Origin: JAZMZS01 sp045120955
GTDB taxonomy: Bacteria > Bacillota > Clostridia > Oscillospirales > CAG-272
DNA: 64,000 bases
NCBI GenBank assembly: GCA_045120955.1
Contig: JBGVFH010000071.1
Coordinates: forward strand, 25,293 to 89,292
Direction of reading: 5' to 3'
Every line of letters starts with the position of its first letter. Within the stretch, counting starts at the first letter, position 1. The position numbers and the translations under genes are program-made. The notes beneath the pieces are model-generated. The model saw only the letters and a list, made by a program, of their open reading frames with translations, was not told the origin of the DNA and made no database searches. Shown piece after piece: positions 43,865-52,577 of the stretch.

Positions 43865-44740
43865 TTATCCTTTTACTGCGCCTGCAACTATACCCTTTAC
43901 AATGCTTTTTTGGCAGAACAGATAGAAAATAATGATAGGAATGATGCTTATTATTACCATTGACATCATAGCTCCGATATCCTTTAGTCCGTAGCCTGCG
44001 TTAAGGTATTGTATCTGTATCGGAATGGTTCTGTATTTGTTGAGATCCAGCACTCTGTACGGCAACAGATAATCGTTCCATATCCACATAAGCTCCAGGA
44101 TGCTCACCGATACGACGGTCGGCTTCATTATCGGAAGGACCACACTGAAAAAGGTGCGGATAGGTCCGCAGCCATCTATTGTTGCCGCTTCTTCTATCTC
44201 GAGCGGAATGCTCTTGACAAAACCCGAAAACATGAAAACCGCAAGCCCTGCACCGAAGCCGAGGTATATGACGATGATACCGAGAGGGTTGCCAAGACCT
44301 AACCTGTTTGCAAGCTGAGGTAATGTATACATTACTGTCTGAAAGGGAACTACCATAGACACTATGCACAAAAGATAAAAGAATTTACTTGTCCTTGAGT
44401 TTCTGCGCGTGATATACCATGCGCACATAGAGGTGCACAGCAGGATCACAAATGTAGACGCAACCGTGATAAAGACAGAATATAACACCGCACTGTAAAA
44501 TGGGTAGTTGCCGCTTGCCATGCCGTTTACATAGTTTTCAAATCCCACAAAGCTCTCTCCGGTAGGAACTGAGAAAGGTGAGCGTGATATTTCATTGCGG
44601 CTTTTAAAGGAGTTTATGAGCACGACCGCAATAGGCATGATATACACAACTGATATAACGGAGAAGAGAATTGTGAGCAGCGTATTTACATGCTTGTTTG
44701 TGCCCGGCTTTTGAGACGGGTTATGCTTTTCTTTGGTCAT
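43865..44740 (-). CDS. Sugar ABC transporter permease, MalG type
   Basis: 291 residues, six membrane helices. The cytoplasmic EAA loop, which docks the ATPase, reads EEAATIDGCGPIRTFFSVVL (about residues 184-203). Partner of the next permease; overlaps its stop by 4 bases (ATGA), so they are coupled. GGAG is upstream. No ATPase gene is in the cluster, so a shared MsmX-type ATPase elsewhere is expected. Confidence 0.93.
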   Translation of the reverse strand: MTKEKHNPSQKPGTNKHVNTLLTILFSVISVVYIMPIAVVLINSFKSRNEISRSPFSVPTGESFVGFENYVNGMASGNYPFYSAVLYSVFITVASTFVILLCTSMCAWYITRRNSRTSKFFYLLCIVSMVVPFQTVMYTLPQLANRLGLGNPLGIIVIYLGFGAGLAVFMFSGFVKSIPLEIEEAATIDGCGPIRTFFSVVLPIMKPTVVSVSILELMWIWNDYLLPYRVLDLNKYRTIPIQIQYLNAGYGLKDIGAMMSMVIISIIPIIIFYLFCQKSIVKGIVAGAVKG

Positions 44741-45681
44741 TGCTGTATCTCCTTTTTCTTTGTAAGTCTCAACTGCACAAGAGAAATTATGACAACAAAA
44801 ACAAAAAATATGATGGATTTTGCCTGAGCGGTACCGTTGGCTGAGAGATATGTCTCGTTGAACTGATCTACTATATTTCTTGCAATCGTGGAGGCGGTCT
44901 GTATGGTCTGACCGTTTTCGAGAACTACGCTCGGATTTGACGAGGTGATGAGTGCCGCATTTTGGTCATAGAGCTTAAATGAGTTTGTGAGTGTCAGAAA
45001 TGTGCATATAGTAATAGAGGGACGCACTATCGGGATGGTGACCTTGAACAGGGTCCTTGCGGGAGAGGCACCGTCTATTTTTGCCGCTTCTATCAACGTT
45101 TCGGGTACACTTTGCAATCCTGCTATATATATTATCATCATATACCCGATCTGCTGCCAGCACATAAGAATGATAAGTCCCCAGAAGGCGTTTTGAGTGT
45201 TAGAGGTTACGTTCATGCCGTAGTTTGCAAGTATTCCGTTTAATATGATCTGCCATATAAAGCCAAGAACGATACCGCCGATAAGATTTGGCATAAAAAA
45301 CACGGTTCTGAAAATGTTTGTTCCCCTTATTGCTCTTGTCAGCACATACGCAACGGCGAATGCGATTATATTTATGAGAAGAACCGAAACCACGGTAAAC
45401 AAAGCGGTAAAACCGAATGAATACCAAAATTGCGGGTCTGAGAAAGCTTTGACATAATTCTCAAAACCCACAAAGCGCAGCTTTTGTACTGTGCGGAATT
45501 CGAAAAAAGAAAGGTATATTCCCCATAAAAACGGAATGAGAAAACCTATGCAAAACGTAAGTGCCGTAGGAAGAAAGAAAATCGGAGAATATTTTGAGAG
45601 ATGAGATTTGCTTTTCTGACGGCGGACTTTGCCGTTTGCGTGCTTAGTCTGCCTTTTATCCACAGAAGCATTGTTGTTCAT
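44737..45681 (-). CDS. Sugar ABC transporter permease, MalF type
   Basis: 314 residues. A lysine- and arginine-rich N-terminus (residues 1-30) precedes six helices starting at YSPIFFLPTALTFCIGFLIP; the EAA loop is EAAKIDGASPARTLFKVTIP (about 203-222). Pairs with the MalG-type permease. I chose ATG 45681 because GGAGGT lies 5 bases upstream; the longer frame adds an unsupported extension. Confidence 0.93.
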   Translation of the reverse strand: MNNNASVDKRQTKHANGKVRRQKSKSHLSKYSPIFFLPTALTFCIGFLIPFLWGIYLSFFEFRTVQKLRFVGFENYVKAFSDPQFWYSFGFTALFTVVSVLLINIIAFAVAYVLTRAIRGTNIFRTVFFMPNLIGGIVLGFIWQIILNGILANYGMNVTSNTQNAFWGLIILMCWQQIGYMMIIYIAGLQSVPETLIEAAKIDGASPARTLFKVTIPIVRPSITICTFLTLTNSFKLYDQNAALITSSNPSVVLENGQTIQTASTIARNIVDQFNETYLSANGTAQAKSIIFFVFVVIISLVQLRLTKKKEIQQ

Positions 45682-45730
45682 GCAGTACCTCCTTGTTGTT
45701 TTTTGCACGACTCTGTTTTAAAGCTGTATA

Positions 45731-45762
45731 TGCAACCGAAAGAGTTTGCTCTTTCGGTTGCA
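45731..45762 (-). terminator. Hairpin between the solute-binding protein and permease genes
   Basis: Perfect 14-bp stem (45731-45744 with 45749-45762) with a 4-base loop, 9 bases after the solute-binding protein stop. No T-run on the minus strand. As in other sugar importers, such hairpins let more binding protein be made than permease by shielding the upstream mRNA. Confidence 0.7.
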
Positions 45763-45771
45763 TACGGATAT

Positions 45772-47085
45772 TCAGTGAGTTTTGTTATACTCGCTTGCCC
45801 ATCCTGAGATAAATGCATTTTTCACGTCATCCCAAGTGCCCGTACCCTCAGCATAAGCGGTAAGTGCGCCGCCTACACCGTTTTTCCATGTGTCAGAGGG
45901 AATGGTGGAAAAGTACCATGCCACAGGAGTTTTGCCGCTGTCAATATAGGCGTTTGCATCCTTTACAAGGACGTTTGATGACTCTTTTGCCGCTTTAAAC
46001 GGAGATACAAATCCCATCTCCTCGGCGAGTGCCGCAGTACCCTCGTCGCTTGTCACCACCCAATAAAGGAAGTCGAGCGTAGCCTTTATATCCGTCTCTG
46101 ACGCATCCTTGTTTACGCACCAATAGTTCTCTGAGCCCGTGCACAGTGCTTGATTTTCCTCCCCTTCAACTCCTATATATATAGGGATAATTCCTATCTC
46201 GTCCGTGTCGAGCTTGCCCTCGCCTGTAATATCATTTACAGCCCAAGTTCCGTTTTGATAAAATACCGCTTTCCCGCTTGAAAATTCAGCCACGGCATCA
46301 TCTCCCGTTTTAGTAGCTATCTGATTTTTGTTGCAGGTCGCATTGTTTATATAAAGATCCCATATAGCTCTGTAATTGTCAAGGTACTTTCCCTTAATGG
46401 CAGGGCTAGAGATGATGTTTTCATCCTTGTATTCGTAGTATATCGGTACATTTGCGAGATGAGTCTTAAAGCGCCAGTCGGAGGAGCCGTCCATTCCGGC
46501 GGATGTGAACGCTCCGTCTACACCAAGCTCCGTCTTGTGAGCCTGTATCTGTTCTGCGACGGTCTTTAGCTTTTCAAAGTTATTTATATCCTCGACGTTT
46601 TTTACGGTTGAGTAATCAGCCGAGAAATATTTGTTTAGAACGGTTTTGTTGTATATAAGTCCGTATGACTCGACTACGTATGCAATACCGAGCACCTGAT
46701 CGTCTTCCTTGAGCGCAAACTCATCACTTGTCAGCTCTGAGTAAAGTGCGGATGATGAAAGATCATAACAATAGTCCTTCCAGTTTGACAGCCCTACAGG
46801 ACCGTTGACCTGAAACAGCGTAGGAGCGTTCGTCTTTGTAATCTCAGATGTGAGAGTCGCCTCGTATTCGCCCGAAGCGGCTGTCAGTACCGTGACAGCT
46901 ACTCCCGTTTTGTCCGTGTATGTCTTTGCGAGCTTTTGCCATGCATTATTTTGCTCGGGCTTGAAGTTCAGATAGTATACTTTTCCATCACCTGCATTTT
47001 GGCTTGAATTAAAGCATGATGAAAGAACAGATGCCGGCATGATTATCATTAAAGCGGCAAGAAATGCATAAATAATTTTTTTCAT
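45772..47085 (-). CDS. Sugar-binding lipoprotein of an ABC importer
   Basis: 437 residues, family 1 extracellular solute-binding protein. Signal peptide and lipobox VLSSC with Cys24 as lipidation site. Mid-protein DNAVAEF-like segment is GDDAVAEFSSGKAVFYQNGTW and the usual WVVTSDEGTAALAEEMGF (about residues 352-369) follows. With MalQ nearby, maltodextrin or a similar glucan oligosaccharide is the best guess for ligand. GGAGGA is 7 bases before ATG. First gene of the cluster. Confidence 0.92.
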   Translation of the reverse strand: MKKIIYAFLAALMIIMPASVLSSCFNSSQNAGDGKVYYLNFKPEQNNAWQKLAKTYTDKTGVAVTVLTAASGEYEATLTSEITKTNAPTLFQVNGPVGLSNWKDYCYDLSSSALYSELTSDEFALKEDDQVLGIAYVVESYGLIYNKTVLNKYFSADYSTVKNVEDINNFEKLKTVAEQIQAHKTELGVDGAFTSAGMDGSSDWRFKTHLANVPIYYEYKDENIISSPAIKGKYLDNYRAIWDLYINNATCNKNQIATKTGDDAVAEFSSGKAVFYQNGTWAVNDITGEGKLDTDEIGIIPIYIGVEGEENQALCTGSENYWCVNKDASETDIKATLDFLYWVVTSDEGTAALAEEMGFVSPFKAAKESSNVLVKDANAYIDSGKTPVAWYFSTIPSDTWKNGVGGALTAYAEGTGTWDDVKNAFISGWASEYNKTH

Positions 47086-47174
47086 TTATCCTCCGTGTGC
47101 AGCTTGCAGTTTTTCTTTGTTTGAGCGTTTTTTCGTTACGCTATTTATTATGTGCATTTTTTTGATATTTACTA

Positions 47175-47203
47175 TTGACAAGTAAAAAAATTAATAATAT
47201 AAT
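47175..47203 (+). promoter_or_regulatory. Consensus promoter of the metal-resistance operon
   Basis: TTGACA (47175-47180) and TATAAT (47198-47203), spacing 17. Begins 90 bases from the divergent sugar importer. Confidence 0.85.
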
Positions 47204-47205
47204 AC

Positions 47206-47227
47206 ACATGAACAATTATTCATATGT
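47206..47227 (+). promoter_or_regulatory. ArsR/SmtB-type operator
   Basis: A near-palindrome ACATGAAC-AATT... ending TTCATATGT, of the ATGAA-N6-TTCAT form bound by SmtB, CzrA and CadC-type repressors, lies directly after the -10 box and ends 18 bases before the repressor start codon. This fits metal-relieved autorepression. Confidence 0.75.
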
Positions 47228-47245
47228 TTGAGTGAGGTGAAACGC

Positions 47246-47686
47246 ATGAGTGAAAAAACAAATGCCAATATCAAAAGCGGCCTTTGTGACAATGAAGACA
47301 CATCAGAGCAAGATACGTCATTGTCTGCAGGCTTTCAGGGGGACGAATGCTGTGATTATATGCACGCACACAAGGTCATTATCGAGAGCATAAAGGAGCA
47401 GATGCCGAGCGAGGAGACATTGCTTGACCTGTCAGAATTTTTTCGTGTGTTCGGAGATAGCACGAGAATAAAAATACTGTACGTTCTTTTTGAGAGCGAG
47501 ATGTGTGTCTGCGATATTGCAAGGCTGGTGTCAATGACTCAGTCCGCTATCTCCCATCAGCTAAAGATATTGAGGCAGATGCGGCTGATAAAGTCGAGAC
47601 GGCAGGGAAAGACCGTGTTTTATTCGCTTGCGGATGAACACGTCAGGAGCATAATATTCGGCGGTATGGAACATATATCAGAGTGA
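47246..47686 (+). CDS. ArsR/SmtB family metal-responsive repressor
   Basis: 146 residues. Winged-helix DNA-binding segment MTQSAISHQLKILRQMRLI (about residues 93-111). Metal-site candidates: cysteines in GDECCDYMHAH (about 30-40) and CVCDIA in the SEMCVCDIA helix, the same pattern as CadC (Cd, Pb, Zn). GAGGTGA precedes ATG 47246; the upstream TTG frame is unsupported. It heads the operon with the HMA protein and ATPase. Confidence 0.9.
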   Translation: MSEKTNANIKSGLCDNEDTSEQDTSLSAGFQGDECCDYMHAHKVIIESIKEQMPSEETLLDLSEFFRVFGDSTRIKILYVLFESEMCVCDIARLVSMTQSAISHQLKILRQMRLIKSRRQGKTVFYSLADEHVRSIIFGGMEHISE

Positions 47687-47702
47687 TTTTTGGAGGTACG
47701 AC

Positions 47703-47921
47703 ATGACAAAAACTTATAAAATTATAGGTGTTGACTGCGCAAACTGCGCCGCAAAAACAGAGGCGAGAATATTAAAGATAAAAGGAGTCAATGACTGCTC
47801 GATATCTTATATGACGCAAAAATTGTATCTTGAGGCTGATGACGAGCGATTCGAAAGTGTGCTGCAAGAGGTATTGCGTGTTATAAAAAAGTATGAGCCG
47901 GACTACAAGGTGATACTCTGA
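47703..47921 (+). CDS. Free-standing heavy-metal-associated (HMA) domain protein
   Basis: 72 residues with the ferredoxin-like HMA fold and metal-binding GVDCANCAAKTE (Cys 12 and Cys 15). It precedes an ATPase that lacks its own HMA domain, so it probably delivers metal to it or substitutes for the fused domain. GGAGGT precedes ATG. Confidence 0.85.
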   Translation: MTKTYKIIGVDCANCAAKTEARILKIKGVNDCSISYMTQKLYLEADDERFESVLQEVLRVIKKYEPDYKVIL

Positions 47922-47934
47922 AAGAGGAAAATGT

Positions 47935-49812
47935 ATGGCTGAGATATATCGAGAAAACAAAAAAGAAATATTAAAGATAGCGGCAGGTACGCTGACGCTT
48001 ATTTTGGCTTTTGCGTTAAATCTGCCGACAGACGGAGGCTTTGCGTGGGTATATTTTGTACCGTATATTATTTGCGGCTTTAACACTTTATACAAGATGG
48101 TACGAAACATTTTGCGTCTTGATTTTTTTGATGAGAATTTTCTCATGGGCATAGCTACTATAGGTGCGCTGTGTACGGGCGAATATCCTGAGGCGGTGCT
48201 TGTAATGCTGCTTTACAAGGTAGGGGAGCTTTTTGAGAATATCGCAGTTTCCAAAACCAGAAAAAGCGTGGCGGCTCTGAGCGAGATATGTCCGCAGAGT
48301 GCATGTGTTTACCGTGGTGAAAATTTGGTATGTGTGCCTGTAGAACAGATAGAAATATCCGACATTCTGGCTGTAAAGGCAGGGGAACTGATACCTGTTG
48401 ACGGCGAGATATGTGAGGGTGTCACAACGCTTGATGCCTCAGCTCTTACGGGAGAGTCGCTTCCGCAGGAAAAGTCGGCAGGAGACAAGGTGTACTCGGG
48501 ATGCATCAACATCAGCGCCTTTATCAAGGTGAGAGCGGAGAAAAAGGCAGCAGACAGCACCGCCGCAAAAATACTTGAAATAACAGAGAATGCGGCACGG
48601 AGAAAAGCGAAAACCGAAAAGTTCATTTCAAGGTTTGCACGCATATATACGCCTGCCGTGGTTTTGGCAGCCGTTGCGCTTGCATTTATCGGACCGTGCT
48701 TTACGGGGGACTACGGTGCTAATTTTATACCGTGGCTGCACCGTGCGCTTATATTTCTTGTAGTGTCATGCCCGTGTGCCCTTGTAATAAGTGTGCCGCT
48801 CGGATTTTTTGCGGGTATAGGTGCTGCCTCAAAGCAGGGAATACTCATAAAAGGCTCGGGCTTTGTTGAGGCACTGTCAGAAGCGCACACGGCAGTCTTT
48901 GATAAAACGGGAACTCTCACAAACGGCAATTTTTCCGTCGTAGGAGTTACCTGTACGGCAGAAGTGAATGCTGATACGATTTTGCTCTATGCGGCATCGG
49001 TAGAAGCCGCCTCAAACCACCCTACGGCAAAGGCAATAGCAAAAAGCGTCGGCGATAAGCTTGCTTGCTCGGATATAAGCGAGACGGCGGGGGAAGGTAT
49101 CACTGGCATTATAGACGGAAAACGCATCGCATGCGGAAATCTCCGCCTTATGCAAAGAGAAGGCATTGATATAGGCGAGGATAATAGCGGCAATGATGCT
49201 TCAAGCGTCGTATATGTCGCATATGACGGCAAGTATTGGGGTCATATTGAGCTGTCCGACACACTAAAGCATGATGCCGCCGAAACGGTAGCGGCGCTCG
49301 GTGAGATAGGCATAGCAAGAACGGTAATGCTCACCGGAGATATGCAAAGCGTTGCGGCTCAAATATCCGAGAAAGTAGGGATAGATGAGTACATAGCATC
49401 TCTTTTGCCGCATCAAAAGCTTGAGCATATCGAGCAGATGTGCGCACGACTTAAAAAAGGTCAAAGACTGATATATGCAGGCGACGGAATAAACGATGCG
49501 CCCTCGCTTTCACGTGCGGATATAGGAATAGCCATGGGTGGGCTTGGAAGCGATGCGGCGGTCGAGGCTGCTGACGTTGTACTCATGGACGACGATATTT
49601 CGAAGATCGCAAAGGCTGTCGATATATCAAAGAAGGCAATGAGGACCGTGCGTTTCAATATTGCATTTTCTCTTGCTGTAAAGGCTGTCGTTATGTTGCT
49701 CGGTGTCGGGGGTGTTGCGGGAATGGGACTTGCGATATTTGCGGATGTCGGTGTTTGCGTGATAGCAATAGTAAATTCGATGTCGTTGCTTTCGTATAAG
49801 ACAAGGGTATAA
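47935..49812 (+). CDS. cadA: Zn/Cd/Pb-transporting P-type ATPase
   Basis: 625 residues. P1B-type pump with CPC in VSCPCALVISVPLGFF (about 276-291), phosphorylation site FDKTGTLTNG (Asp 322), HP dipeptide in SNHPTAKAIA and hinge GDGINDAPSL (about 515). The N-terminal HMA domain usual for ZntA/CadA is missing and is encoded separately in the previous gene. CPC plus the CadC-like repressor support Zn, Cd or Pb export rather than Cu. Terminator follows. Confidence 0.92.
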   Translation: MAEIYRENKKEILKIAAGTLTLILAFALNLPTDGGFAWVYFVPYIICGFNTLYKMVRNILRLDFFDENFLMGIATIGALCTGEYPEAVLVMLLYKVGELFENIAVSKTRKSVAALSEICPQSACVYRGENLVCVPVEQIEISDILAVKAGELIPVDGEICEGVTTLDASALTGESLPQEKSAGDKVYSGCINISAFIKVRAEKKAADSTAAKILEITENAARRKAKTEKFISRFARIYTPAVVLAAVALAFIGPCFTGDYGANFIPWLHRALIFLVVSCPCALVISVPLGFFAGIGAASKQGILIKGSGFVEALSEAHTAVFDKTGTLTNGNFSVVGVTCTAEVNADTILLYAASVEAASNHPTAKAIAKSVGDKLACSDISETAGEGITGIIDGKRIACGNLRLMQREGIDIGEDNSGNDASSVVYVAYDGKYWGHIELSDTLKHDAAETVAALGEIGIARTVMLTGDMQSVAAQISEKVGIDEYIASLLPHQKLEHIEQMCARLKKGQRLIYAGDGINDAPSLSRADIGIAMGGLGSDAAVEAADVVLMDDDISKIAKAVDISKKAMRTVRFNIAFSLAVKAVVMLLGVGGVAGMGLAIFADVGVCVIAIVNSMSLLSYKTRV

Positions 49813-49821
49813 AATGAAACA

Positions 49822-49866
49822 AAAAGGGTACGGAAAATACCGAATATTTTCCGTACCCTTTTTTCA
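49822..49866 (+). terminator. Terminator after the metal-export operon
   Basis: 18-bp stem (49822-49839 with 49845-49862), loop CCGAA, T-run to 49865. 10 bases after the cadA stop. Confidence 0.92.
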
Positions 49867-49995
49867 GCTTTTATGTGACAATAATTGAAACGAAATGCGT
49901 ATTTAGATGCGTGTCTAACAGCAGATGACAAAAAACAAAGAGAAAAAACATCATCTGCCAAAGTATAGCAAAAGTTTTCCACAACGGTTGTGTGA

Positions 49996-50083
49996 AAAAT
50001 GTGCAAAACTTGAAGCACTTTTCCGCATTGCAATGCGGTTTTGTTTTTTTGAGGAAAAAATTCGGGAAAGTTTTGCACATTTT
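49996..50083. repeat. Nested inverted repeat in the convergent gap
   Basis: Perfect 16-bp outer arms AAAATGTGCAAAACTT (49996-50011) and their reverse complement (50068-50083). Inside is the palindrome CCGCATTGCAATGCGG (50023-50038) followed by TTTTGTTTTTTT, a complete plus-strand terminator. On the minus strand the outer stem is followed by TTTTTC after 49996 and could end the histidine kinase transcript. The 331-bp gap holds this, a shorter hairpin near 49917-49963 and the cadA terminator. Confidence 0.75.
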
Positions 50084-50143
50084 CTGTCTCTCGATACCTG
50101 AGTGTCGTGTGCGATTTTATGTTAGAAAAATATAAAAGGAGAG

Positions 50144-51778
50144 CTACTGCACCTTGATGCTTTTTTCATCTACCGTATGAAGCTTAAACCAAAAATCTGA
50201 ACCGTGACCTATTTTACTGCTGACACCGAAAGCGGCATTGTGAGCATCAAGTATATCCTTTACAATAGACAGCCCGATTCCCATGCCTAACTCGGAGCGC
50301 TTGTGATAAGCGTCAGCACGATAGTATCTCTGCCATATATGCGGCAGCTTTTCGGCTTCTATTCCGTCACCCGTGTCGTATATATCTATTCTTACGACAG
50401 ACTCGGCATTTGTTTGCGAGACAAACACCTGCTTGTCCTCGCCCGTGTAGTTTACCGCATTTCCTATGAGGTTGTAGAGCACCTGAGATATCTTTTCCTT
50501 GTCAGCAAAAACGAACGCATCCTCCTTGGCATCAAGCATAAAGGTGTAGCCCTTACATTCGTTTAGCTTTTCAAAGCGTGCGACGGTTTCCCGCAAAAGC
50601 TCCGTTATGCAAAAGACCTGACAGTTGAGCACCCTTGCGTCCTTTTGCGCTTTTGAGACCTCGAGCAGATTATTTACAAGAGAGCTGAGCCTTTTAGTTT
50701 CGTCAATGATGACCTGTACGTTTTCGGAAGTGTTCTCTCCCGGAATATCACGCATGACCTCTGCATAGCCGTTGATCATGGTCAGAGGCGTGCGTAGATC
50801 ATGCGAAATGTTTGAAATCAGCTCGTTTTGCAGTTTTTCAAGCTTTGAAAGCTCCGTGCAGGCATAAGAAAGCGTCTCTGACAGCTCGTCTATCTCCCTG
50901 CACCCGCCCCCTTCAAAGGCAACGTCGTATTTTCCTTTTGCAAGCTGTTTTGCGCTGTCGTTGATTTTTGATATCGGTTTTGATACCTTGTTAGAGAAGA
51001 GAAGGGCAACCGCAAGAGAAAATGCGATGCACAAAATGCTGATAATAAAGAGCTGTATTTTTATTGTTTCGCTCACCGTGTCAACAGGTGTGAGTGAGCA
51101 ATCAAAAAGTATCAGATAATCGGTACCCGACTCCGAGCTTGTGATCCTCGAATATACCAGCCGCACGATGCTCGACTCAGCCTTTTGTTTTTTTTGAGTG
51201 AATTCGTCGGTCTCTCCGCTATGCGATCGGTCGCTGTTCGGAGAGGGAAAACCGTCGGGTATGCTCGAAAACGCTTCTGTGTCGGTCGGCAGCGTAGGCT
51301 TGTCTGTATTGCCGACCCCTTGATCTCCTACTGCGATATCTGAAAAATCAAGGGTGTAGCTGTATGTTCCGCCGTTTGCCTTCGTTTTTTCATATATGTC
51401 GGATATCATATCCGAGCTGAAATGACCGATTATGCTGTTTGGGTGCTCGCTTGAAGCGGCAAGCTGTTCGGCTTTTGACGAGTAGACTATCACACTTATG
51501 TTTTCTTCAGATGCAATTCCGTCTGTATATGTTTGTATCTCCTCTTCGCTCATGCCTACGTATCCGTCGGCGGCGCTTGAGAGACTGTTTATTGTAACGT
51601 GATAGTAAAACTCATCAAGAAAAATTATCTGAAATACCCACAAAAGAGAAATGGTGAAAATACAAAGAGCCGCAAGATAAGCAAAAATTTTAAATTTAAG
51701 CGAAAGCTTCTTCTTGTACTTGCTCGTTGTGACGGAGTTATTTTTGGGGGACTCGTTTTCTTTATTTTTTCGGCGCAT
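50144..51778 (-). CDS. Two-component sensor histidine kinase
   Basis: 544 residues. Lys-rich N-terminus, helix at about 22-45, an extracellular part of about 190 residues, a second helix (about 240-265), HAMP, HisKA with ISHDLRTPLTMINGYAEVM (phospho-His near 320), and HATPase with NLIGNAVNYT and the RSELGMGIGLSIVKDIL box. Overlaps the response regulator gene by a few bases. Stop is TAG, rare in this window. The likely signal is envelope-related, inferred only from the next HtrA gene. Confidence 0.92.
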   Translation of the reverse strand: MRRKNKENESPKNNSVTTSKYKKKLSLKFKIFAYLAALCIFTISLLWVFQIIFLDEFYYHVTINSLSSAADGYVGMSEEEIQTYTDGIASEENISVIVYSSKAEQLAASSEHPNSIIGHFSSDMISDIYEKTKANGGTYSYTLDFSDIAVGDQGVGNTDKPTLPTDTEAFSSIPDGFPSPNSDRSHSGETDEFTQKKQKAESSIVRLVYSRITSSESGTDYLILFDCSLTPVDTVSETIKIQLFIISILCIAFSLAVALLFSNKVSKPISKINDSAKQLAKGKYDVAFEGGGCREIDELSETLSYACTELSKLEKLQNELISNISHDLRTPLTMINGYAEVMRDIPGENTSENVQVIIDETKRLSSLVNNLLEVSKAQKDARVLNCQVFCITELLRETVARFEKLNECKGYTFMLDAKEDAFVFADKEKISQVLYNLIGNAVNYTGEDKQVFVSQTNAESVVRIDIYDTGDGIEAEKLPHIWQRYYRADAYHKRSELGMGIGLSIVKDILDAHNAAFGVSSKIGHGSDFWFKLHTVDEKSIKVQ

Positions 51779-52457
51779 CAAATCTGTATCCAACTCCTCG
51801 CAAGGTTACTATAAATTTGCTGTATTCTCCAAGACTGTGGCGAAGCAGCTTTATATGAGTGTCAAGCGTTCTGTCTCCGCCGAAAAAATCATATCCCCAG
51901 ACCTCGCATATCAGCTTTTCTCTTGTCAGAGCAATATTTCTGTTGCGGACAAGATAAAAAAGAAGCTCATATTCCTTCGGAGAGATGCTTATGGGTTCGC
52001 CGTTTATATATACTATTCTTGCGGTGAAGTCTATCTTCAGCCCCTCCGCCTCGTATGTTTCGTTTCCGCCTTGCTTTTCTTCTGCGTCCGTCCTTGCGTT
52101 TCTGCGTTTGAGTATGGCGTCTATTCTCAGCATCAGCTCTTTAGGAGAAAAGGGCTTTACTACATAGTCGTCTATCCCAAGCTCAAAGCCGTTTATTTTA
52201 TCGTATTCCTCTCCCCTTGCCGAGAGCATGATTATCGGGACGTTGCTGTTTTTTCTTATCTCTCTGCAAGCGGAAAAGCCGTCAAGCTCGGGCATCATTA
52301 TGTCCATAATGATGATGTCAAACTCATACTGACGGCACATTGCAAGTGCGGCAAGACCGTCTGCCGCCTCGTATATCTTATGTCCGTCAAATTCCGCATA
52401 TTTCTTTATAAGTTCTCTTATTTTAACCTCATCGTCTACAACAAGAATGTTATACAT
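51762..52457 (-). CDS. OmpR/PhoB-type response regulator
   Basis: 231 residues. Receiver domain with acidic patch VVDDE (residues 5-9), phospho-acceptor Asp in IIIMDIMMPE (about 51) and the conserved Lys in VVKPFSPKEL (about 101). Winged-helix output starts near 125, with TREKLICEVWGYDFFGGDR and TLRGVGYRFD. Overlaps the kinase. GGGAGG precedes ATG. Confidence 0.95.
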   Translation of the reverse strand: MYNILVVDDEVKIRELIKKYAEFDGHKIYEAADGLAALAMCRQYEFDIIIMDIMMPELDGFSACREIRKNSNVPIIMLSARGEEYDKINGFELGIDDYVVKPFSPKELMLRIDAILKRRNARTDAEEKQGGNETYEAEGLKIDFTARIVYINGEPISISPKEYELLFYLVRNRNIALTREKLICEVWGYDFFGGDRTLDTHIKLLRHSLGEYSKFIVTLRGVGYRFDAPKK

Positions 52458-52501
52458 TTACTGCCTCCCTTGCAATATAACACGGTGATAAATGCGCAAA
52501 T

Positions 52502-52532
52502 CGGTGCGAAAAAACATGAGCTTTCCGCACCG
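52502..52532. terminator. Hairpin between HtrA and response regulator genes
   Basis: Stem CGGTGCG (52502-52508) / CGCACCG (52526-52532), extending by A/T pairs into the loop. On the minus strand it is 46 bases past the htrA stop, with a modest T content after it. Probably a partial terminator. Confidence 0.5.
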
Positions 52533-52577
52533 CCTGCACTATATTTAAAAAACTTTAACTGCTTTGCCTTTGCTGTG

